The notes below the pieces were generated by a model that was given only the letters and a program-made list of their open reading frames with translations, was not told the origin of the DNA and ran no database searches. This document shows, in pieces, positions 44,498-53,472 of a stretch of DNA of 64,000 nucleotides. A program made the position numbers and the translations under genes. The stretch lies in the NCBI RefSeq assembly GCF_001894985.1, contig NZ_BCXG01000010.1, positions 62,001-126,000 on the forward strand, written 5' to 3'. This DNA is from Rhodococcus tukisamuensis NBRC 100609. GTDB taxonomy: Bacteria > Actinomycetota > Actinomycetes > Mycobacteriales > Mycobacteriaceae. Within the stretch, counting starts at the first letter, position 1; every line of letters starts with the position of its first letter.

Positions 44498-45691
44498 TCA
44501 GACCCGTGCACCCACGGCCGCGTGGCGGTACACGGCGGTCTCGAAGTCCAGATAGCCGCCGAACGAGGTGGGGTCGGCAAAGGGCAGGATCTGCGTGGCC
44601 CAGTAGCCGGCGACACCGGTGCGCCGGTCGATCCAGTAGTACGAGTTGGCCAGTCCGGCCCACCCGAGGGATCCCGCAGGCCGCCCGGTGGACGCGTCCT
44701 CCTCGTTCACCATGAAGGTGTATGCCCACGACTTGCGCTGTCCCGGAAAGAATTCGGCATCGTTGGAGAGGGTGGGAATCACCCCGGGCAGCATCGTCAC
44801 CTCTTGCCCGTCGAGGCCGCTGCGCGCCGCGGCCGCCGCCGTGTCAGCGCGCAACACCCGGCCACCCGGCGCGTCGCCGTCGTTCAGCCACATCCGCAGG
44901 AACTTCAGGTAGTCGCCCACCGTGGAGTACAGGCCGTGCCCGCCCATGTGGACCTCCGGGTCCTGGGGCAGCACCAGGTCCAGCGGGGTGAGGCTCCCGT
45001 CGGCCTCCCGCTGGTGGATGGCGGCCCGGCGGCTCGCCATCGACCCGGTCAGGGCGAACGACGTGTCGCGCATGCCCAGCGGCTCAAACACGCGCTCGGC
45101 CATCACCGCGCCGAGCCGCTTGCCGCGGACGGCCTCGACGACCTGACCCGCCCAGTCGATGTTCGACCCGTACTGCCACTTCTCACCGGGATCGAAGAGC
45201 AGCGGCGTCGTCAGCGACGCCTTGGCCCCGGTGATCACGCTGGGCTGGCCGTGCTCCACGCCGAGCCTGTTGTAGACCTCGTCGAAGAACTCGTAACCGA
45301 AACCCGCGGTGTGCAGCAACAGCATCCGCGTGGTGATGTCCCGCTTCGGGGCCCGCAGCACCGGAGCGCCCTGCCCGTCGAAGCCATCGATGACTTGGAT
45401 GTCGCCGAGCGCGGGGACGTATTCACGCGCGGGTGCGTCGAGGTCGAGCAGGCCCTCTTCGGCACACTGCAACACCGTGGTGCCGGTGATCGCCTTGGTG
45501 GTGGAGAAGATCGCGAAGACGGTGTCGGCGGTCATCGGCTGGTCACCGGCCAGCGACCGGACGCCCGCGGCGCCCTCGAAGACGGTCCCGTCGCGGTCGG
45601 TGACCATCGCGACCACGCCGGGCACCCGAGGTGCACCATCCCGGGTCACACCCTCGAGAACCGCGCCGAGCGCGGCGTTGAGATCGGACAT
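44498..45691 (-). CDS. Serine hydrolase of the beta-lactamase/EstB family
   Basis: A 397-aa class C beta-lactamase-fold hydrolase without signal peptide. The nucleophile motif is STTK (Ser63, Lys66) and the second motif Tyr-Gly-Ser-Asn has Tyr174; the Gly-rich third region lies near [17 protein letters not shown]. Such cytosolic members are esterases rather than antibiotic-resistance enzymes. AGGAGA precedes ATG 45691. The gene lies 118 bp downstream of the AraC regulator on the same strand, probably under its control. Confidence 0.87.
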   Translation of the reverse strand: MSDLNAALGAVLEGVTRDGAPRVPGVVAMVTDRDGTVFEGAAGVRSLAGDQPMTADTVFAIFSTTKAITGTTVLQCAEEGLLDLDAPAREYVPALGDIQVIDGFDGQGAPVLRAPKRDITTRMLLLHTAGFGYEFFDEVYNRLGVEHGQPSVITGAKASLTTPLLFDPGEKWQYGSNIDWAGQVVEAVRGKRLGAVMAERVFEPLGMRDTSFALTGSMASRRAAIHQREADGSLTPLDLVLPQDPEVHMGGHGLYSTVGDYLKFLRMWLNDGDAPGGRVLRADTAAAAARSGLDGQEVTMLPGVIPTLSNDAEFFPGQRKSWAYTFMVNEEDASTGRPAGSLGWAGLANSYYWIDRRTGVAGYWATQILPFADPTSFGGYLDFETAVYRHAAVGARV

Positions 45692-45809
45692 TCCACTCTC
45701 CTGCCATGTCAGGGTCAATGTGGGACGTGATGCTAGGGCCGAGCGGCGGGGTACGACGTCTCGCTTCGGCACGACCCGTCTCGGTTCGGCACAAACCTCA
45801 TGGCGCGCG

Positions 45810-46823
45810 TCAGAGTCGCGCCCGGCGCACGGTCTCGGCCGGGTTCTCGCCGAAGCGGCGGCGGTAGGCCGCGGCGAATATCCCCATGTTGACGTAGCCC
45901 CAGGCCCCGGCGGCCTCGGTCACCGTCGTCGCCGGTCGCGTCAGCAGCTCCCTCCGCACCCCCTGCAGGCGCTGTTCACGCAGGTAGTCACGCGGGGTGG
46001 TGTCGAGATATCGGCGAAACGCGCCCGAGAGTGCACGCACACCGACCCCCGCGGCGAGCGCGATCTCGGACGCCGTTGGCAGCTCGCGGGCGTTCTCGTC
46101 GATGTATCGCACGGCGCGACGCACGTAGCCGGGGGCATCGAGTTCGGTCGACGGGCCGAGGTCGGTGCCCGCGCGGGCGGCCCAGTCGGTGAGCAGTTGC
46201 GACCCGATCAACTCCTGCAGGTTGACAGCGATGCGGCCGCCGGCGGCACGGTCCGGGGCCTGCGCGAGGGTGCGCACGACGTATTCCATCAGCGCCAACC
46301 AGGTACTACCCGGGCCGCCGATCACGCACTTGTGCTGCCACAGCTGATCGTCGGGAATGCGGCCCCACCAGCGCAGCGCCAGGTCCGCCAGCAGCTGGTG
46401 CGGGATGGTCAAGTTCAGCTGCAGGTGGTCCGGATCCGCTTCCAACTGGTAGTCGACGCGGCTGCAGTCGGCCACGAAAGTGCCGCCGCTAGTCACCTCG
46501 GCCGAGGTGCCGGGGGCCACCGAGTGCCGGGTGAGGCCGCGGATCGTAGTGAGCACCAAGACATTTCCTGCCTCTGGCGCGAACTCGTCGATCGTGACTG
46601 GGACACCGTAGCCGAACCGGGTGAGCGTGATGTCGGCGATCTTCGCCGAGTACATGCTCGCCGCCGGTGTCAGACCGCGACCGATCGGACGAACGACGTA
46701 CGGCATGTAGACCGAGTCGGACCACGCCTTGATCTCGTCCCAGTCCTGTGACAGCGCCGACCGGCGCACCCCATCTGCTCTCCAGAGGGGGTCCAGGTTG
46801 ATCGCGTCGGCTATCGGCTCCAT
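45810..46823 (-). CDS. AraC-family transcriptional regulator
   Basis: A 337-aa protein with an N-terminal ligand domain of the AraC_binding_2 type ([36 protein letters not shown]) and a C-terminal double helix-turn-helix (about 235-335: [27 protein letters not shown] and the [12 protein letters not shown] end). It likely activates the serine hydrolase gene that follows. Upstream is an insertion sequence remnant. Confidence 0.88.
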   Translation of the reverse strand: MEPIADAINLDPLWRADGVRRSALSQDWDEIKAWSDSVYMPYVVRPIGRGLTPAASMYSAKIADITLTRFGYGVPVTIDEFAPEAGNVLVLTTIRGLTRHSVAPGTSAEVTSGGTFVADCSRVDYQLEADPDHLQLNLTIPHQLLADLALRWWGRIPDDQLWQHKCVIGGPGSTWLALMEYVVRTLAQAPDRAAGGRIAVNLQELIGSQLLTDWAARAGTDLGPSTELDAPGYVRRAVRYIDENARELPTASEIALAAGVGVRALSGAFRRYLDTTPRDYLREQRLQGVRRELLTRPATTVTEAAGAWGYVNMGIFAAAYRRRFGENPAETVRRARL

Positions 46824-46944
46824 CGCTGGCCTCCGGTCGGCATGACCCCAGGATATGGGCGGACCTCGGCCGGGCGGGTGCGGGGACCTCCTCCGTCGGC
46901 CGGCGCGCCGCCAGGGGCCCGGCAGAGTGAGATAAACCCATGTC

Positions 46945-47195
46945 AGACAGCCGGAGTAGATCGACCGACTGCTGGGCGTGACGACCGTGGTGACCTAACG
47001 CGGCGGCGATGTTCGTGTGCCCGGCCAGTCGGAGCAAGCTGATGACGGTGTTGCGGAGGGCTGCCATGACCTGCGGTCCGGTGCCGGTGCGGATGGGTGC
47101 TTGGGTCTTCGTCGAAGACGACGTCCCGCACCCAGTGCAGTCGGTTCTCGATGCCCCCACGGCGGGCATGGGAGAGCCAACGTGCAGTTCGCAAG
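46945..47195 (-). pseudogene. ISAs1-type transposase C-terminal remnant
   Basis: The minus-strand frames carry the conserved end of ISAs1 DDE transposases. IENRLHWVRDVVFDED (to about 47105) is followed, one frame over, by RTGTGPQVMAALRNTVISLL and RLAGHTNIAAALGHH. A frameshift separates the two halves and the N-terminal two thirds are gone. No terminal inverted repeats can be matched. Confidence 0.8.
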
Positions 47196-47387
47196 GGGCG
47201 GTGACCGACTACGGAAGCTGGCCCGGCAGGACCGGGTACACGGGAGGGCCCTACAACGCGCTCGAATGCTGGAACCTCAGCGGCGTTGTCTGTGGTGTGG
47301 CTGTCGGCCCCTACGGACAGGCGTATCTCAGCATTCCTGCGACTGGCGTCTCCCATGCGCGCTGGTAGCACTTTCGTTTGACCACCG

Positions 47388-47824
47388 AAGCTGTACAAGA
47401 GCATCGGCGCCTACAGCGGGTGCGCGGAGACCAGTACCCCGGCCGGTCGCGCCTACATGGACATGGTTGTCGACTCGCGTGGTGGCGGCGACGTCACGAA
47501 CATGTGGGGCGCCAGAACGATCCGGCGTGGGTCGAGAACGCCCCTGTGGCCCAGGCCGAGAAGCTGCGCGGCCAGAACATGTACATCTCCACCGGAAACG
47601 GCCTGCCCGGCCCGCACGACACGTTCGAAGAGTCCGGCAGCAGCGCGAATGCTCTCCCGGATGCCCCTGTCCGGTACCAACTCGTCTACAGCGTCGACTC
47701 TTGGCGTACTCCCGGCGTCGACGATCTCCTCGCTCGGTTTGCCGCAGACGTCGACGTCCGCGTCCGTGAATCGGCAGCATGGGTCCGCTCCGAGCACCGC
47801 CGGACAGGCCGAGCTGAGGCGTAA
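47388..47824 (+). pseudogene. Mycolyltransferase (antigen 85-like) remnant
   Basis: The first frame reads KLYKSIGAYSGCAETS...VVDSRGGGDVTNMWG. Near 47513 the frame changes to QNDPAWVENAPVAQAEKLRG, QNMYISTGNGLPGPHD. This is the C-terminal half of corynebacterial-type mycolyltransferases, with the catalytic His region in the shifted frame. The N-terminal half with signal peptide and Ser is missing. It marks the host as a mycolic acid bacterium. Confidence 0.78.
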
Positions 47825-47912
47825 CAGCCAGGCCAACTGGGGCAGCGGGCGACCCCTACGTGCGATGGTGGACTCGTACAAGGGGTTCAGGGTGACCGGA
47901 GGGGAGCAGACG

Positions 47913-48290
47913 GTGCAGGTACGTCGTGCGGTAGCGGGTTTGGCAGTCACGGGTCTTGCTCTCGCAGTGGTGGGCTGCGGCAGCGGAGGCAATGAAGTTG
48001 CCGGTGTGGGAACAGACATCGCCGCGGCGGCGGAATCCGTACCCATTCCCGACAAGGTGGTCGTACACCGACCGGGCCTCATCGACACCGACATCTCCCC
48101 GGCCGCGGTACCTGCATGGCCGGGACCGCACCCCTCCGAGTTCCTCGAGCCCAGCCCACCGTCGGGAGAGAGCGGTGAGATCGCCGGCGATCAGGCTGCG
48201 GCCGTGTATGTGGCGGCACTCGACAATCCAGACGCGCTGTGGAACGTGGGAGGCATTGTGCAGTGGCTGGTCGTCGATCTTCTTCCGTGA
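47913..48290 (+). CDS. Small lipoprotein
   Basis: A 125-aa protein starting at GTG 47913 behind GGAGGGGA. The signal sequence VRRAVAGLAVTGLALAVVGC ends in a lipobox (AVVGC) with the lipidated Cys at about residue 22, followed by a Gly/Ser linker and a Pro-rich acidic domain. No family is recognised. A membrane-anchored extracellular location is well supported. Confidence 0.75.
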   Translation: MQVRRAVAGLAVTGLALAVVGCGSGGNEVAGVGTDIAAAAESVPIPDKVVVHRPGLIDTDISPAAVPAWPGPHPSEFLEPSPPSGESGEIAGDQAAAVYVAALDNPDALWNVGGIVQWLVVDLLP

Positions 48291-48436
48291 GGGTCCTCCG
48301 CTAGGGCAGTAGCGCGCCGCACGCGTCGCCCACGCCTTCGAGGCATATCCAAACGCGCACAGCGTGGTGCCCGGCCGCCGCTGCCCAGAGGGCTCGAAGC
48401 CGAGCTGCATCTTCAGTGGGGCAGCGGCGAGTCCGA

Positions 48437-48798
48437 TCACTAGGCGGCGCCGCGGGCGATCCCGGTATTCCTGACTCTGGTGCACACGCTGCGTCAAGAA
48501 TGCCTGATCGACGCCGAGCCCGTCACCGCCTGCACCGCCGCACGTGCGGCGAGTGGGCCGCGGGGCCGCCGGTCGCGCACCGACACGATCACGTACTTGC
48601 GGTACAGCGCGTGACCGCGCGGCGCGGGCGGGGGAGAGGAGTCGGCGGCACACGCACCGATGGGTGGTGCGTGGGCACTGGCGCCACCAGTGGTACCCGA
48701 GCGTGCAGCGGCACGTGCCGATCTGGATCACGGACTACATCGCCGGGCCGGAGAATGCGCCGATCGTGGTGCGCGACAAGGTCACGCTGGTCGGCTGA
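48437..48798 (+). pseudogene. Frameshifted remnant of an element-borne hypothetical protein
   Basis: The first frame reads IPVFLTLVHTLRQECLIDAE and continues to a stop near 48614. Another frame then ends THRWVVRGHWRHQWYPSVQ, PIWITDYIAGPENAPIVVRDKV. The latter is the conserved C-terminus of a hypothetical protein family common on actinobacterial plasmids and prophage-like islands. The two parts belong together and are separated by at least one frameshift. Confidence 0.55.
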
Positions 48799-49431
48799 CT
48801 AGGACGACCCGAATCCGAGACCGGCGAGGCTTCCGCCTGCCTCGGGATTCGGGGTGCCCTCGGGGGTGCCGACGGTCAGCGGGTACAGCTTGAGCGAGGT
48901 GTACTTCGGCAGCATGTAGCCGTTGGCAGCTTCGTACTGGCCGCACACGAACCCCGCCACGTATTTGCCGTCCGCGACCGCAGGGATCACGGCCTCGCCA
49001 GACTGTCCGGCGTCCAGATAGAGAATGCGGGCAACCGTTGCCGGGTTCCCAGTCATCGCGCCGCTGGGGGAATCGGGCTGGTACATCAGCCAGCTCGCCC
49101 GGTTCGCCTCCAGATCGATGTCGGGGCTCGTGCGGATACGGTTGGCGCTCGCCTCGGTATGTACCCACGGCCCACGGCAACTGTTGGTCCCCGGCGCGCC
49201 CAAAGGGCCGGGCGTTCCGTGAACCGACATCGTCGCCCGGATGGTGTTGCCGTCAACTCGGATGGTGACGTCGGCGGGGAGCTCATCGGTGGGGAGGTCG
49301 CCGGCGGCCGCGGTACCGGTGACGGCGATCGCTGCTGCCGAGCCGAGCACGCAACCAACTTCGACGACCTCAACTGCCGCACCGACCAGCCCGGTCAACG
49401 AACCGCAGGAGACGGCGTCCACGTCGGCCAC
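48799..49431 (-). CDS. Secreted hypothetical protein, start region disturbed
   Basis: A 210-aa frame whose mature part (about 45-210) looks like a beta-rich extracellular domain with Cys in CRGPWVHTEA and FVCGQYEAANG. The signal-peptide core CVLGSAAAIAVTGTAAAG is in this frame, but its natural basic N-terminus (RQLRSSKLVA, behind GTG 49382) is in the next frame, as if one base were lost or gained near 49350. Either translation starts at GTG 49431 without a good signal peptide, or the gene is newly inactivated. Confidence 0.6.
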   Translation of the reverse strand: MADVDAVSCGSLTGLVGAAVEVVEVGCVLGSAAAIAVTGTAAAGDLPTDELPADVTIRVDGNTIRATMSVHGTPGPLGAPGTNSCRGPWVHTEASANRIRTSPDIDLEANRASWLMYQPDSPSGAMTGNPATVARILYLDAGQSGEAVIPAVADGKYVAGFVCGQYEAANGYMLPKYTSLKLYPLTVGTPEGTPNPEAGGSLAGLGFGSS

Positions 49432-49562
49432 CCCAGGAACCGCCGGGAATGTCGTTGGGCGGTGTGGACCAGGACGACCGACCGGACGCCGGACTCCTTC
49501 GGCACCGGTACTGGATCCGCTGACCGCGTCTGCTTGGTCTGGATGGCGGCCCGGTCCTGTGG

Positions 49563-50051
49563 TTACAGCTCGAGGTGGTCGACGCAGCGTGAGAGCAGCG
49601 AGGTGAGGGTGGGCGATGCGCCGGTATCGGGTGCCGCGGTGATCACCAGTCGTGCCCGCGCCGCGGTTCCGGTGAGAATGCGTCCGAGAACCACCTGCTG
49701 GGGCGGCGGCAGGTGTTCCACGTTCTCGATGGTGAGCACCCCCTCGTGGGTGAGCACCAACTCGACCATCCGCGCGATCCAGGACTGTTCGCCTTCGCGG
49801 GCGAGATCGGCTGCGTCGATCCGTGTCACCTCGAGCCGGCCGGCGATGTCCCGGACGAGGGCACTGCGAGCCGGCCCCGGCGCACCGGTGACGGCCACGG
49901 TGGACGATGCGGTGCGCAACCGTTCCCTCGCTAAGTGACGGCTCGGTTCATCGACTGCACACGCGTCTGCGGCAGTGGCCGTGCGCGGCGCCACGGTCGT
50001 GGGTTGCACTACTGCACCGGGTTCGGGTCGAGCATGTTCGGTGTCCATCAT
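49563..50051 (-). CDS. Truncated AAA+ (bacterial enhancer-binding-like) protein
   Basis: About 162 residues from MMDTEHARPEPG. The part VAVTGAPGPARSALVRDIAG corresponds to a degraded Walker A (no GKT), LVLTHEGVLTIENVEHLPPP to a Walker B-like region with Glu, and ITAAPDT to sensor 1. This is the middle of an AcoR-like enhancer-binding protein without GAF and DNA-binding domains. ATP binding is doubtful. It may be a remnant, or a small protein that kept the fold for contacts. Confidence 0.5.
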   Translation of the reverse strand: MMDTEHARPEPGAVVQPTTVAPRTATAADACAVDEPSRHLARERLRTASSTVAVTGAPGPARSALVRDIAGRLEVTRIDAADLAREGEQSWIARMVELVLTHEGVLTIENVEHLPPPQQVVLGRILTGTAARARLVITAAPDTGASPTLTSLLSRCVDHLEL

Positions 50052-50062
50052 GGACCTCCACC

Positions 50063-50224
50063 TCACCGGTCGGCCGGGGTCTTCGACAACCACCGTTCCC
50101 CCGTGCAGAACGAGCGGCGGCGTGGGTCGCGGCGGTCAGGTCGCCGGAGGGCCGCCTGCAGGGCAGCGGTGCCGCCGATCCCGGCGGTCAGCACCAGCAG
50201 TAGTTGTGCCACGTTGGTATTCAT
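50063..50224 (-). CDS. Very small membrane-associated protein
   Basis: A 53-aa frame starting MNTNVAQLLLVLTAGIGGTA, a short hydrophobic helix followed by an Arg-rich tail (RRPDRRDPRRRSF). GGAGAGG lies 8 bases before ATG 50224, and the ATG overlaps the stop of the upstream small gene (ATGA), so both should be made from one mRNA. Unknown function. Confidence 0.5.
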   Translation of the reverse strand: MNTNVAQLLLVLTAGIGGTAALQAALRRPDRRDPRRRSFCTGERWLSKTPADR

Positions 50225-50361
50225 GCCGACGTCCTCTCCGTTGAGTCGTTCTCGTCGTGGGCAAACATGGCCTCGATTCGGGCCTTGATCTCCTCGGTGC
50301 TCATCGAGCCGCCGTGTGCGGTGGTCAGGTCGGTGGGTGTGGTCGTCGTCGATGCGTTCAT
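50221..50361 (-). CDS. Very small acidic protein
   Basis: A 46-aa frame: a Thr-rich start (MNASTTTTPTDLTTAH) and an acidic amphipathic helix (MSTEEIKARIEAMFAHDEND). AGGAAGAG lies 5 bases before ATG 50361, a good ribosome binding site. The stop overlaps the start of the next small gene. It resembles small bacterial adaptor or regulator peptides, but no family is recognised. Confidence 0.5.
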   Translation of the reverse strand: MNASTTTTPTDLTTAHGGSMSTEEIKARIEAMFAHDENDSTERTSA

Positions 50362-50425
50362 AGGTGCTCTTCCTGTCGCGAAGTGGTGAGTCGTGCTGTG
50401 TGCTCGGGGCGGGTTTCGTTTGTCG

Positions 50426-50614
50426 TCAGATCATGAGGTCGACGAGGACGACGTACGCGACGGTGAGGACCGCGATCAGCGCGCACAGCGCGATCGATCC
50501 GGTCAGTACCAGGGCCGGTACCGAGGCCGCCACCCCGGCGCCGAGCGCGATGGCCGACGTCGCACGGAACCGGGAGACCGGCGGCCGTATGGGGGCCTGG
50601 TCGGGGTCGGGCAT
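50426..50614 (-). CDS. Small two-helix membrane protein downstream of WS/DGAT
   Basis: A 62-aa frame starting MPDPDQAPIRPPVSRFRATS, followed by two adjacent hydrophobic helices (AIALGAGVAASVPALVLTGS and IALCALIAVLTVAYVVLVDL). It starts 11 bp after the stop of the acyltransferase gene on the same strand and probably shares its transcript. Function is unknown. Confidence 0.55.
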   Translation of the reverse strand: MPDPDQAPIRPPVSRFRATSAIALGAGVAASVPALVLTGSIALCALIAVLTVAYVVLVDLMI

Positions 50615-50625
50615 GCCGGCGGGTT

Positions 50626-52023
50626 CTACAGGCCGACGGCGTGTTCGAGGGCGCCGAGTTCGTCGTCGAGGTGGCCGAGCATCGGCGCCAGGGGAGGCAG
50701 GCTGCGTCGGCAGGCGGTCAGCCCGAACGCGATCTCGTCGTCGGTGCTGGCGCAGGTGATGTTCAGGGCCTGCCCGTCCACCGGGACCGACAGCGGGTAC
50801 AGCGCGGTCATGCGGGCACCGTTCCAGTACAGCGGTGTGCCAGGTCCGGGCAGGTTGGAGATCATCACGTTCGCCGGCCGGACGGGTCCTCCGAGCCCGA
50901 GCATGCCGAGGGCGAGCGGGGCGGCGCCGAGGGCGCTGGTCGCCAGGCTCTGCACCGAACTCATGGCGCGCATCGCGTCCTTGCCCTCCGACATGGAGGT
51001 GCGCACGACCTCGAGGCGCCGCGCCGGATCGGCGAGGTGGGTGGCGAGATTGCACATCAGCGTCCCGATCGCGTTGCCGGCCTTCTCATCCAGAGGGTCG
51101 CGGCGCAGCGAGACGGGCACCATGGCGATCAGCGGACTCTCGGGGAGTGCGTCGAGGCCGCCCATGTAGGCGCGCAGGGCGCCGGAGCACATCGCGAGCA
51201 CCACGTCGTTGACGGTGGCGTCGGCGTGCTTGGCGACCAGGCGGAGCCGTTCGATCGGCCAGGACCGCGCCGCGAACCGCCGGGCCCCGCCGATCGGCAC
51301 GTTGAGCATGGACTTGGGTGCGGCGAGCGAGAGGGATCCGCCGCGATCGCGGCGGGCGCGGTCGACGGTCCCTGCCAGCGCCGGCAGCAGGCCGGCGACC
51401 TCGCCGACGATGCCGCGGGCGGTGCGCAGGACGGCCGCGGGCAGGTCGAGCGTGTGGCCGCAGGTGGGCGGGTCCGGCACGAGCCGGAGCCCGCGGCGCT
51501 CGCGCACCAGCGGCTCCCACGGTGCGGGCATCTCACGCGCGTCCGGGTCCTCGCTGAGCGCGCTACGTAGCAACTTCATCGCCGAGACGCCGTCCGCGAG
51601 GGCGTGGTGGATCTTGAAGTACACGGCGAAGCGTCCGTCTGCGAGTCCCTCGATCAGGTGCATCTCCCACAGCGGCCGGCTGCGGTCGAGCGGGGTGGCG
51701 TGCAGGCGGGCGACCAGCGCCATCAGTTCGGTGATCCCGCCGGGCTGCGGCAGGGCGTCGTGGCGGACGTGGTGGCCGAGGTCGACATCGGTATCGGTGT
51801 CCCAGCCCCACTGGCCCAGCGTGGTCAGCGACCGCGCGGCCCGTTTACGCAGCAGCGGTGCCACGGCGCCACGGGCGAGCGCCGAATCGAGCATCGCGCG
51901 CACGTGGCGTGGGTCGGCGCCGCCCGGCGGCGCAAACAAGGCCAGGCCCCCGACGTGCATCGGATGGTCGCGGGACTCGCCGAGCAGGAACATCGAGTCG
52001 GTCGGTGACATCGGGAGCAGCAC
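50626..52023 (-). CDS. Wax ester synthase/diacylglycerol acyltransferase (WS/DGAT)
   Basis: A 465-aa acyl-CoA-dependent O-acyltransferase forming triacylglycerols or wax esters at the membrane. The catalytic motif HHALADG is near residues 138-144, with flanking PLWEMHLIEGL and RFAVYFKIHHA. Downstream conserved parts include NDVVLAMCSGALRAYM, VPVSLR and NVMISNLPGP. GTG 52023 is preceded by GGAAGG and gives the usual LPMSPTDSMFLLGES start. Mycolata carry many paralogs; this one leads a string of small genes. Confidence 0.93.
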   Translation of the reverse strand: MLLPMSPTDSMFLLGESRDHPMHVGGLALFAPPGGADPRHVRAMLDSALARGAVAPLLRKRAARSLTTLGQWGWDTDTDVDLGHHVRHDALPQPGGITELMALVARLHATPLDRSRPLWEMHLIEGLADGRFAVYFKIHHALADGVSAMKLLRSALSEDPDAREMPAPWEPLVRERRGLRLVPDPPTCGHTLDLPAAVLRTARGIVGEVAGLLPALAGTVDRARRDRGGSLSLAAPKSMLNVPIGGARRFAARSWPIERLRLVAKHADATVNDVVLAMCSGALRAYMGGLDALPESPLIAMVPVSLRRDPLDEKAGNAIGTLMCNLATHLADPARRLEVVRTSMSEGKDAMRAMSSVQSLATSALGAAPLALGMLGLGGPVRPANVMISNLPGPGTPLYWNGARMTALYPLSVPVDGQALNITCASTDDEIAFGLTACRRSLPPLAPMLGHLDDELGALEHAVGL

Positions 52024-52671
52024 GAGCCCTTGCCTTCCGTTCCCCAGCGCTAAGAGACCCGGCAAGAGGTCCTTCCCCCGAAGAACTGCGGTTGTGGCGT
52101 GTCCAGCCGTAACGGTTGGATATGATTTGTGTCACTAATGTGCATTGCCGGTTCCTATTAAAGCCCATGTCAGACCTGTTGGTCTACTTGGGCATTCGTC
52201 GGTCAGGGCTGTTTGACACCGGTTTCGCATCGCCCGCGCCGCGCTCGGCGCGAAGCGCCAGCCCCGTTGTATTTCACGGTTCCGCCTGGTCGCCCCGGCG
52301 TTTCCCCCGCCCGGGGCGACTATTCTTACGATGTTCGAAACCGCCGTCGACGGCCGGGCGTCGACGCCGAAAGTTCTGCCGTGCCGTGGGCCGGGTTTCT
52401 TCCACTGTGTGAGCCTCAGGGGACCCCGGTCTCCACCTGGGCGAACGTCCAGCAAGGGCGCGCAACCTCGCCCGGCGACGCCCCGACGAGCCTTTTAGAG
52501 AACTGCCTTCTCCAGGTCGGCGAGGGAGCGTTCGAGGTGGGCCGGGATCCGCCCGAACTGCGGGACGGTGCGGCGAGAGCCGAACACCCCGACGTCGAGG
52601 GACTCGGCCCGGTCGGTTGTTGCAGCCATTCGCCCCGAGCGCCGGGTTCGCGATGACAACCGCCACGGGGA
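52024..52671. other. Long gap with one weak small frame
   Basis: This 648-bp stretch holds the WS/DGAT promoter. A 44-codon minus-strand frame at 52495-52629 (MAATTDRAESLDVGVFGSRR, ending LADLEKAVL) is acidic and protein-like but unsupported, possibly a remnant. Nothing else is recognisable. Confidence 0.4.
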
Positions 52672-53025
52672 ATGCTCGCCTCACAGGTGGTCGACCGCCT
52701 CGACCGCGTCGATGCCGATCCGGGGCATCGCACTCGGCCGCACCACTCGCCGCCGCCGTCACGCAGGGGCTGTGACTACCGCCACTACCGCAGCCACGGG
52801 TGTAGCGAGTGCGAGAGACACGCCCCGCGAGCCTCGCCCCGGCGGCAGGCCGACGAGGACCCGGTGGTGGGGAAGACGAAGGTCTCCTACGTCCTCGAAT
52901 CGTTGCCGAGGGTCGGCAAGATCAGGGCCGGGGAGATCGCTGAGGAGGTCGGCATCCCGCCGACCCGGCGTCTGGCGGGGTTGGGGTCGCGGCAGCGTCA
53001 GGAGTTGCTCGCCCGCCTGGACTGA
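52672..53025 (+). CDS. mIHF-like DNA-binding protein with displaced N-terminus
   Basis: The last 55 residues (VVGKTKVSYVLESLPRVGK, IRAGEIAEEVGI, PPTRRLAGLGSRQRQELLA) are the helix-two-turn-helix core of the actinobacterial integration host factor mIHF. The usual helical N-terminus (about 40 residues of Ala, Glu, Arg) is not in frame. The upstream DNA resembles it only in other frames, so the gene is probably frameshifted. If translated from the long frame, its N-terminus would be a novel basic sequence. The standard mihF gene next to gmk is expected elsewhere. Confidence 0.6.
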   Translation: MLASQVVDRLDRVDADPGHRTRPHHSPPPSRRGCDYRHYRSHGCSECERHAPRASPRRQADEDPVVGKTKVSYVLESLPRVGKIRAGEIAEEVGIPPTRRLAGLGSRQRQELLARLD

Positions 53026-53172
53026 CCGGCTGCGCGCGGTCGCGGCGACGAGAACACCCCCGTCGGGTTGTCCGACATGTGTCGACACGGGTGTTCGGCG
53101 CCGGGGGATCGGGGAGAACGTCGTGCGACTTTCGGGTGGCCGGTGGGCAGGAGCGGCATTTCCCGGGCTACC

Positions 53173-53372
53173 GGATCGTGCGGCGCCGAGGCGCTCACCG
53201 AGTACGACGACGTCGGACGATCCGTTCGTCATCCGGTCGAACTGCGTGAGGTCGAGTCCGGCGCAGAATGCACGGCCTGAGCCGGAGATCACCGCGGCCG
53301 ACACGTCGGTTCGGTCGGCCGGCTGCAGACCCGTCTCGACAAGTGCATCGCCGACCGGAGCCCATCCGGTCG
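53173..53372 (-). pseudogene. Enoyl-CoA hydratase N-terminal remnant
   Basis: The minus-strand frame reads VSAAVISGSGRAFCAGLDLT and QFDRMTNGSSDVVVLGERLG, the first oxyanion-hole segment of a crotonase-family protein. Upstream residues (DALVETGLQPADRT) fit with a frame change. After GERLGAARS the homology stops, so about 200 residues are missing. Confidence 0.75.
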
Positions 53373-53472
53373 GCGGTTCGTCGTCGTCGATTCCGAATTT
53401 GACTGCGCCCGAGGCGGGTTCGTGACACGGCCGACGACGGTGAACGTTGCCCCCGGCCGGGCGCCGCCTGTG

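Noticed and set aside
47009-47368. Plus-strand 119-codon frame
   Set aside because: Its first half is antisense to the ISAs1-type transposase remnant. The rest (YGSWPGRTGYTGGPYNALEC) has no ribosome binding site or known family.
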